A stretch of DNA of 6,785 bases, from assembly GCA_002168195.1 (NCBI GenBank), contig NHBP01000024.1, forward strand, positions 1-6,785, written 5' to 3'. The notes under the pieces are model-generated. The model ran no database searches. It worked only from the letters and a program-made list of their open reading frames with translations, and was not told where the DNA came from. Each line of letters opens with the position of its first letter. Position 1 is the first letter of the stretch. Origin of the DNA: Planctomycetaceae bacterium TMED10. Lineage in GTDB: Bacteria; Planctomycetota; Planctomycetia; Pirellulales; UBA7805. The position numbers and the translations under genes are program-made. Positions 1 through 6,192 of this stretch are shown piece after piece.

Positions 1-2
1 CG

Positions 3-137
3 GAGGCTTTGAACGCGAAGAAGGTGGAATCTATCGACTGGTTTGGAAATTTTTTCAACAGCAGATGGTTCGCGACGCAACGAAATGAATTGCCGATCGA
101 GACTCGACGGCAAATGATAGAAACCGGCGAGAGATGA
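3..137 (+). CDS. C-terminal end of an unidentified protein (partial at 5' side)
   Basis: The third plus frame is open from the window edge to a TGA at 135-137 and encodes 44 residues. The peptide is hydrophilic with several aromatic residues (a DWFGNFFNSRWF stretch) and ends in a charged METGER-like tail (IETGER). It has no membrane segment or signal, and I recognise no family. The second plus frame is also open, but only to a TGA at 86-88. The third frame was preferred because it is longer and its composition looks more protein-like. The coding call therefore rests on an open frame in a short edge fragment and is tentative. It ends 126 bases before the transporter gene, which appears to have its own promoter-like sequence. 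Confidence 0.4.
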   Translation, partial: EALNAKKVESIDWFGNFFNSRWFATQRNELPIETRRQMIETGER

Positions 138-154
138 CCTGCCCATCCATCCTC

Positions 155-183
155 TTGTCGAGTGAATGCCCCATTGCTATACC
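155..183 (+). promoter_or_regulatory. Possible sigma70-type promoter before the transporter gene
   Basis: TTGTCG at 155-160 (4 of 6 matches to TTGACA) is separated by 17 bases from TATACC at 178-183 (4 of 6 matches to TATAAT). It lies in the 126-base non-coding gap upstream of the transporter and would give a leader of roughly 70 bases. The spacing is ideal, but the boxes are only moderate matches and this could be chance. Confidence 0.3.
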
Positions 184-202
184 GGAAGCACTTTCATTGC
201 GA

Positions 203-225
203 TGCACCGCATTTGTAGCGGTGTA
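203..225 (+). other. Inverted repeat (hairpin) in the transporter leader
   Basis: CACCGC at 205-210 pairs perfectly with GCGGTG at 218-223 around a 7-base loop. A G-U pair and a T-A pair extend the stem to 8 at 203-225. It falls between the possible promoter and the start codon at 264, so it would sit in the 5' untranslated leader. No T-run follows directly, so it is not a standard intrinsic terminator. Whether it regulates anything is unknown. Confidence 0.35.
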
Positions 226-263
226 GCGGGCAAGCTTTTGAACTCCCTGAAAGACGGACCCTT

Positions 264-1550
264 ATGGCAAGACTCTCAAGGCAAGAAGTCGCCTGGGCCC
301 TTTACGACTGGGCAGCGAGCGCGTATGCACTCTGCATTCTGGCCGGTTTTTTCCCCATTTTTTTTGAAAGCTACTGGGCTGCTGATTTAACCGCACCGCA
401 AGAAACCTTCTGGTATGGCATCCTCGTATCCGTCGCGAGCCTTGCTGGTGCTATTTTGGCCCCATTTATCGGCACATTCGCCGACACCGGTCGTAGTCGA
501 AAAAAATGGCTTGTCGTCTTTGCTGTTCTGGGAATGTGCTGTACGTGCGGATTGATTTTGGTCGGTCGCAACAATTGGCCACTTGCCGGCGGCATTTTTA
601 TCCTCGGCACCGTTGGTTATTACGGTGCGTTTATCGTTTACAACTCGCTTTTACCGATAGTGAGCCCACCCAAAAATCGACACTTTGTCTCGGGACTCGG
701 TTTTGCGATGGGTTATCTCGGAGGAGTGATTCTCTTTGCCGCAAGCATTGCGCTAGTCAAAAATCATGCTGCATTCGGTCTTGCGACTGAAACTCAGGCG
801 GTCCATATCGCGTTCCTTGCTGCTGCGATCTGGTGGCTCTTGTTTACCCTGCCGCTGTTATTCCTGGTCCACGAACCGTCAAAAGATCAACCGCCAACGG
901 CAATGCGAACCAGCCTGGTGCAACTCGGAAAAACGATCCGGGAGATGGCATCGAATCGATCCCTTCTGCTGTTTCTCATCGCCTACTGGCTCTATATCGA
1001 TGGCGTGAATACGGTCGTCTCCATGGCAAGTAACTATGGAAAGACGCTTGGATTTTCAACCAGTACGATGCTGGGAACACTCATCCTGGTTCAAGTCGTC
1101 GGTGTACCGAGTACGCTGTTGGTTACGTATCTGGCGGGAAGATACCGCGCGCGTCCCTTTTTATTTGCTGGCATCGGCCTCTACCTGGCCACGGTCGGGT
1201 ATGCCGCGATGATGCCCACCACCCCCATCCAGCTTTTTGGTTTCTCGCTAAGCAGTCTCTACGTCCTAGGTTTTTTGGTCGGTTGTGCTCAGGGAGGCAT
1301 TCAGGCACTGAGTCGTTCCACGTTTTCGCTGTTGATTCCACCAGAACGCACCGCTTCTTATTTTGGTGTCTACAATATGCTCGGACAATATGCCGCATTG
1401 CTCGGTCCTTTGATGATGGGATTTATCGCCCGAATCACGGGAAGTCCACGCTGGGGCGTGGCTTCCCTGGTCTTTTTATTCATCAGCGGGGGCATCGTTT
1501 TGATGTGTGCAGGGAGCGTTGAAAAATCCACTTCCGGCGGTGGTTCGTGA
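264..1550 (+). CDS. UMF1/Atg22-like major facilitator superfamily transporter
   Basis: This is a 428-residue inner-membrane protein with about 12 hydrophobic helices (roughly 17-36, 51-75, 83-101, 107-131, 141-165, 183-203, 233-251, 265-290, 297-316, 328-350, 366-389, 397-416) and a polar central loop at 204-230, the usual 6+6 MFS layout. The family signature includes an N-terminal WALYDWAASAY (11-21), a motif-A-like GTFADTGRSRKK (70-81) in the loop after helix 2, YWLYIDGVNTV (241-251) and GGIQALSRSTFSLLIPPER (344-362) leading into YFGVYNMLGQYAALLGP. These match the UMF1 group, related to the yeast vacuolar amino-acid exporter Atg22. The bacterial substrate is unknown, so export of an amino acid or other small molecule is inference. 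ATG at 264 is the only sensible start because an in-frame TGA lies at 249. Its ribosome site (GACGG) is weak. The monooxygenase gene follows 83 bases later on the same strand. Confidence 0.93.
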   Translation: MARLSRQEVAWALYDWAASAYALCILAGFFPIFFESYWAADLTAPQETFWYGILVSVASLAGAILAPFIGTFADTGRSRKKWLVVFAVLGMCCTCGLILVGRNNWPLAGGIFILGTVGYYGAFIVYNSLLPIVSPPKNRHFVSGLGFAMGYLGGVILFAASIALVKNHAAFGLATETQAVHIAFLAAAIWWLLFTLPLLFLVHEPSKDQPPTAMRTSLVQLGKTIREMASNRSLLLFLIAYWLYIDGVNTVVSMASNYGKTLGFSTSTMLGTLILVQVVGVPSTLLVTYLAGRYRARPFLFAGIGLYLATVGYAAMMPTTPIQLFGFSLSSLYVLGFLVGCAQGGIQALSRSTFSLLIPPERTASYFGVYNMLGQYAALLGPLMMGFIARITGSPRWGVASLVFLFISGGIVLMCAGSVEKSTSGGGS

Positions 1551-1556
1551 GATGTT

Positions 1557-1578
1557 CAAAGCGTAGACTATAGCTTTG
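1557..1578 (+). other. Weak hairpin between transporter and monooxygenase genes
   Basis: CAAAGC at 1557-1562 is complementary to GCTTTG at 1573-1578. With a one-base bulge, TA at 1564-1565 can also pair with TA at 1571-1572. It starts 7 bases after the transporter stop codon. No T-run follows (the next bases are CCGCGCAAGG), so termination is doubtful. It may instead stabilise or process a shared transcript, or be chance. Confidence 0.25.
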
Positions 1579-1633
1579 CCGCGCAAGGAAATCAGATAAC
1601 AGGAAGTATCTTTTAAATTGGGGTCCAGGGACG

Positions 1634-2782
1634 ATGCAAAATTTGGGTCGTGTAGCCATCGTTGGCGGCGGGGTTGCAGGACTCACCCTCGCGCTCGCGC
1701 TCAAGCGGGCGGGATTCCACTGCTCAATTTACGAAAAGCATCGTTTGACCGATGAGGGTAGCTTTCAGAAGCGTGCTAGCGGGTTTACCCTCTGGTCATA
1801 TGCAATTGCCCGCTTGATCGAATGGGGCGTCGATCTTCGAGACGTCGGGATCGAACTTGAGCAAACTGAAATCCGTAACCAAAACGGGGAACTGATTGCG
1901 CTGATGCCAGTTGGCGATGCTTCGCGGAAATTCGGCGCGCCGAGTTATGAAATCCGCCGCGGAGATTTACTTGCCGCGATCCTTGCCGAATTACCTCCGG
2001 AAACGCTCAAAACCGACCATACGTGTTCGGGCATACGTGAACATGCCGATTCTGTCGAACTACAATTTGCCAGCGGCAAACGTGTGCAGGCCGATCTGGT
2101 GATTGGTGCCGATGGCATTCATTCGGCCGTACGCAAACAGGTTGCCGGTGATGTTCCTCTTCGTTACTCCGGTTATAGCGGCGCAAGTGGCGTGACCCGT
2201 TGTACGCATCCGGATCTGCCACCACAAACACACGTTGACGTCTGGGGCCGCGGTGGCAAAGCCGGCATGGCCGATGTGGGTGACGGCAACATTCGCTGGT
2301 ATCTTACCTGGAAAGGGAGCGCTGAGAGTCCCAAATCGCTTGATGAAATTCTTGCGCGACTGGAAAAGTGGTATGCGCCTGTCCATGCGGTTGTAAGTAC
2401 GACGCCGAAAGAAGAAATCATACAACATTCTTACTACGATATCGCACCACTCCGCGAGTGGGTTCGCGGCAATTCAGTGCTGCTCGGAGATGCGGCGCAC
2501 GCAACGACCCCCTTCGCGGCGATGGGGGCCAACATGGCGATCGAAGATGCCTGGGAATTGGCAACCGCCTTCGCCGAGACACGTTCTGTGCGCGAGGCGC
2601 TACAAAAGTTTGAAAATTCTCGAAAAAAACGTACGGAAGAAATCGTTCGGCACGGTCGCCGTATGAGTCGACTCACCCAACTCCACAGTCCGATCGCCGC
2701 CTGGTTACGTGATCAAGCTTTTTCACACATGCCTGAGAAAGAAATGGAAAAAGTCGCGGTTGCCATGGCCGCCGGAGAATGA
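1634..2782 (+). CDS. FAD-dependent monooxygenase, group A (PF01494-type)
   Basis: This 382-residue cytoplasmic flavoprotein is complete, and its length is normal for single-component aromatic or related hydroxylases. The N-terminal Rossmann dinucleotide fold shows VAIVGGGVAGLTLALALKRA (7-26; glycines 11, 13 and 16), with Glu34 ending the second strand as the likely FAD ribose ligand. The DG motif is in ADLVIGADGIHSAVR (153-167; D160-G161). The FAD-contacting GD motif is in LLGDAAHATTPFAAMGANMA (283-302; G285-D286), and a helical, Arg-rich tail follows. Family members use NAD(P)H and O2 to hydroxylate or epoxidise a substrate. Salicylate hydroxylase, urate hydroxylase HpxO and UbiH-like enzymes share these motifs, and the sequence alone does not choose among them. 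ATG 1634 is the first possible start after an in-frame TAG at 1571. The ribosome site is weak (GGGG about 10 bases upstream). It lies 83 bases after the transporter and 49 before the DUF2231 gene, so an operon is possible. Confidence 0.93.
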   Translation: MQNLGRVAIVGGGVAGLTLALALKRAGFHCSIYEKHRLTDEGSFQKRASGFTLWSYAIARLIEWGVDLRDVGIELEQTEIRNQNGELIALMPVGDASRKFGAPSYEIRRGDLLAAILAELPPETLKTDHTCSGIREHADSVELQFASGKRVQADLVIGADGIHSAVRKQVAGDVPLRYSGYSGASGVTRCTHPDLPPQTHVDVWGRGGKAGMADVGDGNIRWYLTWKGSAESPKSLDEILARLEKWYAPVHAVVSTTPKEEIIQHSYYDIAPLREWVRGNSVLLGDAAHATTPFAAMGANMAIEDAWELATAFAETRSVREALQKFENSRKKRTEEIVRHGRRMSRLTQLHSPIAAWLRDQAFSHMPEKEMEKVAVAMAAGE

Positions 2783-2831
2783 TTACAAAACAGACAGGTT
2801 GCCAACAAATTTTTGAAAGCAAAACAATCCA

Positions 2832-3686
2832 ATGCAAGAACTCGAATCTATTGTAAAAATGTGGGAGCAGTCATGGCAGAATCCCGCGATGCGGCATGCC
2901 ATCCTCGTGCATTTTCCGATCGTCCTCGCATTTTTACTGGTGCCCCTCGCCTTTCTGACTTCGGTCTGGGGGGGAACGTTTCGTAAAACGCTCATCATCT
3001 TGTGCTTTCTAGTCGGTTTGACAACGGCAGGTACCTCGTGGCTCGCCAAAAATGCCGGTTCGCAGGCCCACGCGGCTTTGGGTACCGAAATTGCGCCTGA
3101 CGTGCAAACCAAAATCGCCGCGCACGGCGGCGCGGCCGTCCGCGTCTGGTGGCTCACGCTCAGTGCATGCGGAATTCTCCTGCTCGCATGCTTCGGCAAC
3201 AAGGTATGGAAGGCGATTGCCCGTTGCCTGTTCTTTTTGGGAAGTGTCGCTCTTGCTGCTTATATTGGATATGTGGCGGACCTGGGCGGACGACTCGTCT
3301 ATGTCGACGAGGTAGGAGTGGGTGTCCATCCGATGAACGCTCCGGCACCTGCAGCAGAATCACCGTCCACACCGTCCACACCGTCCACACCGTCCACACC
3401 GCCGGCACCGATCAGCACGCCTCCTGCGGCAACGCCGATTCCAGCTCCCCCACCTCCAAAAACAACCGCCCCATCTCCACCGAGTGCGGTGGAAAATCAA
3501 GCGCAATTAGTGCTCAATCAGGCAGGACTCTATGAAGCCAAACCGGGCGTATGGTATCTGAAGCAGGTCAATAATTTTTCGCCGCGTGTTTATAACCGTC
3601 TTTCGACCGATGGCGATGTCCGAGCGGCACTCAGAACACTCGGGGGCCAGCTTCCTCCGCGGGAAGATTGGGGCAGACGTCCTTAG
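2832..3686 (+). CDS. DUF2231-type four-helix membrane protein with Pro/Ser/Thr-rich linker and unknown C-terminal segment
   Basis: The protein has 284 residues. Residues about 20-166 resemble DUF2231: RHAILVHFPIVL opens helix 1 (about 24-44; H22 and H27), helices 2-4 lie near 51-68, 104-121 and 128-148, and helix 4 is followed by DLGGRLVYVDEVGVGVHP (150-167), where the family usually has GG-LVY-x-GVGV. Basic residues in the short loops (R51/K52; K124, K127, R131) place those loops in the cytoplasm. H80, H98, H166 and both termini would then face the periplasm. A Pro/Ser/Thr/Ala-rich linker (about 168-218, including four PST repeats at 178-189) leads to a 65-residue segment containing PGVWYLKQVNNFSPRVYNRL, which I do not recognise. 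DUF2231 function is not established; a redox or metal role is sometimes guessed from conserved histidines. The start at 2832 has no good ribosome site, and Met10 (2859) or Met20 (2889) are alternatives. Its stop overlaps the stop of cti on the other strand. Confidence 0.82.
   Translation: MQELESIVKMWEQSWQNPAMRHAILVHFPIVLAFLLVPLAFLTSVWGGTFRKTLIILCFLVGLTTAGTSWLAKNAGSQAHAALGTEIAPDVQTKIAAHGGAAVRVWWLTLSACGILLLACFGNKVWKAIARCLFFLGSVALAAYIGYVADLGGRLVYVDEVGVGVHPMNAPAPAAESPSTPSTPSTPSTPPAPISTPPAATPIPAPPPPKTTAPSPPSAVENQAQLVLNQAGLYEAKPGVWYLKQVNNFSPRVYNRLSTDGDVRAALRTLGGQLPPREDWGRRP
3362..3401 (+). repeat. Tandem 9-base repeat, about 4.4 copies, in frame
   Basis: The unit ACCGTCCAC occurs four times without a mismatch at 3362-3397, followed by a partial fifth copy (ACCG) to 3401. 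It encodes four PST tripeptides (residues 178-189) in the linker of the DUF2231-type protein. Because the unit is a multiple of three, copy-number change by slippage would alter linker length without a frameshift. Confidence 0.95.
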
Positions 3687-6070
3687 AAATCGGAGTCGAG
3701 CAAATTGTAATAGCGCAAATCCAAATGCCCGGCCTGAGGAGACTGATTAGCGAAGTTCCAGTCTGTAAACCAATCAAAAACGGGCCAGAACGGCCGACTG
3801 TTACGCAACGTACCGTATCTTTCTTTCCACTGCTGCCACGCTGCGGCACTGTCGACTGTGCGTAGTTGCACCAGGCAATCACTTGCCTCTTCGGCCGAAA
3901 GGCTCACAAAAAGATTGGGGAAATCACCCACCAACCCTTTGTATACGCTGAGCGTATCGAGTTTCGGTTGACGCGCACCGTTTTCATCGAAGATCACATC
4001 GTTGAAGGCGTAACTGCGATTGGCAATCAGCGTATAAACCTCCCAACGATCATCAAAGCGAATCCGCAGATAGCTGACACTCGGCAGAAACGATGTAAAA
4101 GATTCACCGGTGCGCATCGAGAGTCGACTCACAGCACGCTCCCAGTCGGTTACATTCCGAATGGGCTTCTCTAGCTGCACATCCCCTAACAACGTGCTGT
4201 TGAGCGGATCAGCAGGACCGCTGACCTTGTCGGTGAGATGCCCCTGAATGAGCGTCAAGACTTGCGAAATCGGATCGCGGGATGACAACGGAACGTCAGT
4301 CTCGCCACTTTCACCGGGAAATGGCATCGTGAATAGAAGTTCTTGACCGATCCCACGAGTCCACCGCTTACGATACTCGGCACGATCTTGTTCGGGAAGC
4401 AAACGCAGGAAGTTGTCTTCGAACTCCTGACGTAAATATCCCATAAACTCCCACGTCGCGATCTTCGATTGCTCACCACCCCAATACTGGTAATCGGCCA
4501 CCAAAGAATAGTAAAGTCTTTCGTAGCCACTGTAATCGATCAACCAAAACGTCGGTGGGATGCCACCTTTACGCCCATGCAAAACTGTCGCGTTAGTTTC
4601 ATTCCGCAAAATAGTCAGCCAAGCATTTAAATTCTCCTTGTCCCCGTCCCAGATATCTTCAATGGAGTAGCCGTTTGGTTTGTAGGCTGCAAGGGTTTTG
4701 GCATAGGCTTTTTCGTAAGCTGCATTCCCCCAGACGGCGAAGCTCATGAAGTCTGTCCAACTCTTCAGTCCTAATTCAGGATTTTTCACCGATGGATCCG
4801 AATCAGGATTGACAAAGAACACCCAGAAATAGTCTTTAATTGCATACGTTGCGAGATTGCCGACACAAACTGGTCCGCGAATCATACCACTGGCAATGAG
4901 TTTCGAATTTTCCAGCAAAAAGAGTGAGCGACTCTTTGCCGGCATGGCTGCGAAAACCTCAAACGGGTTATGACTGCCGTAGCCCGGATTCAGATCGCCT
5001 CCCTCGGGCCATTGAGTTTTATAAAACAACGCCTCTAAACGCGTCAGCATCTGGTCGCTGAGCGACCATAGAAAGAATGACTTTTGGACATAAGAGGAAG
5101 TGATCTTCTGAAGTCGATAGTAACACTTCTTGATGCCCGGGAGATACGGCGTATCGAAAGGCCGCGCGGTGATGATCCGCCGTATCGGATATTCTCCCGG
5201 CGGGGTGACCGAGCGGACCAATTTATAAAATTCGCCCGGTGCCTGCTTGAAGTTGATGGAGGCAAGGAAAACATGCTCGAAAATATAGCGACTCACTAGC
5301 GAGGCGCGCGGATCCGATTGATTGAGAAAAGATTCCCAGCGTTGAATCACCGCCCCTTTCGTCGATTTTCTGCGAGCTGCCATTTCGCCGCGCGTCGGTC
5401 CGGGAGCGCCGGCAACGATCCAGCGTGAAAATGTACCCAACTCTTCCTGGGACAGCCCAGGCAGGCCGAAGGGCATCCCTGCAGCGGGTCGCTGCTTAAG
5501 ATAAGCATCAATCCCCTCAATGCACGGGCAGAGATGTTCATCCGCTCGCTGATAGACCGGCTCCAGCGGGGCAAGATTAAAGGAAGGGTGATTGCGCTCC
5601 GCGCCGGTCGCAATCATGCGATAAAGCACCGAGCGGGAAGGCCGTTCCATGGGCGCAGCCTCACGATCGATCACCGTGCAAAATCCTCTTTCACGCCAAG
5701 CCTCAAGCGATGGCGCATCGTAGAGACGTATCGGCTCTTCGGTGAACAAATGAGGATCATCCACATTATCGCCCTTCGCTCCCCGCATGACTCCTTCGTA
5801 AGAAGTCATTTTCAAGTTACAAGGTGAGTCCAGGCACCCATGACAAGCGATACAACGCCGATTGAGGATCGGCTGCACGCGATCCAGATAAAAACCGTCT
5901 TCAAGCGTTGCGGTCTGTTCCGGATACACCGGGGGTTCGAGAACGAAGGGCCGCCAAGAGGTTTTGTCACTCGAAGCTTCATAAAACAGGACGCCAATCG
6001 CAGCGATCCCAGCAAGGACCACAAATGCAATCAGCACCACACCTAGCTCGAGTTTGTTTTTTATCGACAT
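3683..6070 (-). CDS. cti: Fatty acid cis/trans isomerase (periplasmic, haem c-containing)
   Basis: This 795-residue enzyme isomerises cis to trans double bonds in existing phospholipid acyl chains without shifting the bond, lowering membrane fluidity under solvent or heat stress. Residues about 9-30 are one hydrophobic segment after a KNK start, an uncleaved anchor or signal peptide that puts the body in the periplasm. A c-type haem site, RRCIACHGC, follows at 71-79 (C73, C76, H77). Further Cti landmarks are HLCPCIEGIDAYL near 179-191, MPFGLPGLSQEE near 199-210, RYIFEHVFLASINF near 261-274, GPVCVGNLATYAIKDYFWVF near 399-418 and a late DYSGYERLYYSLVADYQYWG block. The length is close to the Pseudomonas enzyme (about 766). 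The frame runs on to a TTG at 6091, but ATG at 6070 is chosen because a perfect AGGAGG lies 9 bases upstream, inside that extension. Some positions I recall as conserved differ: LTILRNETNATV stands where LTVFRH-DSATV is usual. The upstream same-strand neighbour is urtA-like. Confidence 0.95.
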   Translation of the reverse strand: MSIKNKLELGVVLIAFVVLAGIAAIGVLFYEASSDKTSWRPFVLEPPVYPEQTATLEDGFYLDRVQPILNRRCIACHGCLDSPCNLKMTSYEGVMRGAKGDNVDDPHLFTEEPIRLYDAPSLEAWRERGFCTVIDREAAPMERPSRSVLYRMIATGAERNHPSFNLAPLEPVYQRADEHLCPCIEGIDAYLKQRPAAGMPFGLPGLSQEELGTFSRWIVAGAPGPTRGEMAARRKSTKGAVIQRWESFLNQSDPRASLVSRYIFEHVFLASINFKQAPGEFYKLVRSVTPPGEYPIRRIITARPFDTPYLPGIKKCYYRLQKITSSYVQKSFFLWSLSDQMLTRLEALFYKTQWPEGGDLNPGYGSHNPFEVFAAMPAKSRSLFLLENSKLIASGMIRGPVCVGNLATYAIKDYFWVFFVNPDSDPSVKNPELGLKSWTDFMSFAVWGNAAYEKAYAKTLAAYKPNGYSIEDIWDGDKENLNAWLTILRNETNATVLHGRKGGIPPTFWLIDYSGYERLYYSLVADYQYWGGEQSKIATWEFMGYLRQEFEDNFLRLLPEQDRAEYRKRWTRGIGQELLFTMPFPGESGETDVPLSSRDPISQVLTLIQGHLTDKVSGPADPLNSTLLGDVQLEKPIRNVTDWERAVSRLSMRTGESFTSFLPSVSYLRIRFDDRWEVYTLIANRSYAFNDVIFDENGARQPKLDTLSVYKGLVGDFPNLFVSLSAEEASDCLVQLRTVDSAAAWQQWKERYGTLRNSRPFWPVFDWFTDWNFANQSPQAGHLDLRYYNLLDSDF

Positions 6071-6079
6071 GCGTGAACG

Positions 6080-6085
6080 CCTCCT
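6080..6085 (-). promoter_or_regulatory. Strong ribosome binding site of cti
   Basis: The minus strand reads AGGAGG here, a full consensus Shine-Dalgarno sequence, with 9 bases to the ATG at 6070. It decides the start: the longer TTG start at 6091 would place this site inside the coding region and add MDRRRSR. It is the clearest ribosome site in the window, which suggests efficient translation of cti. Confidence 0.85.
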
Positions 6086-6105
6086 GTCCAAAGACCTCTA
6101 ACGCC

Positions 6106-6133
6106 ATCATAAACTTCAAGTCGATCACGTCGA
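6106..6133 (-). promoter_or_regulatory. Possible promoter of cti
   Basis: On the minus strand TCGACG (6133-6128, 4 of 6 matches to TTGACA) is followed after 16 bases by TATGAT (6111-6106, 5 of 6 matches to TATAAT). The -10 box ends 35 bases before the cti ATG, which leaves room for a short leader carrying the AGGAGG. It lies in the 112-base gap after the urtA-like stop, so cti could be transcribed independently of urtA. This rests on motif match only. Confidence 0.35.
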
Positions 6134-6176
6134 GATGGGAAACAGTGGCAAGATTTTTCAATCCAATTTCAGGGGT

Positions 6177-6192
6177 AAAAAACTACTTTTTT
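6177..6192 (-). other. A6-GTAG-T6 inverted repeat across the urtA-like stop codon
   Basis: On the minus strand AAAAAA, GTAG, TTTTTT spans the last Lys codons, the TAG stop (6185-6183) and the first bases after it. It is perfectly self-complementary with a 4-base loop, but has only A-T pairs. The T-run immediately after the stop could help termination, but without a GC-rich stem this is not a convincing intrinsic terminator. Confidence 0.3.

Noticed and set aside
166..390. 74-residue frame starting before the transporter gene
   Set aside because: It runs over the transporter start in another frame, has no ribosome site or motif, and would compete with a clearly supported gene.
2060..2428. Long minus-strand open frame inside the monooxygenase gene
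   Set aside because: It lies wholly within a gene whose motifs are clear on the plus strand. Its translation is rich in Arg, Cys and His with no recognisable motif, typical of a shadow frame.
1634..2782. Urate hydroxylase (HpxO) linked to the urea-binding protein through purine breakdown
   Set aside because: The motifs fit the whole flavin monooxygenase family, no other purine-degradation gene is present, and the two genes lie on opposite strands in separate clusters.
3149..3535. Plus-strand frame with VHT repeats overlapping the DUF2231 gene
   Set aside because: The VHT repeats are the same 9-base tandem repeat read in another frame. The DUF2231 frame has coherent membrane helices and family motifs.
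3686..3760. Intrinsic terminator between the convergent gene clusters
   Set aside because: The stop codons overlap and I saw no GC-rich hairpin with a T-run directly beside them.
6068..6091. TTG start at 6091 giving a 7-residue longer Cti (MDRRRSR...)
   Set aside because: The AGGAGG ribosome site at 6080-6085 lies inside that extension and is correctly spaced for the ATG at 6070. No comparable site precedes the TTG.
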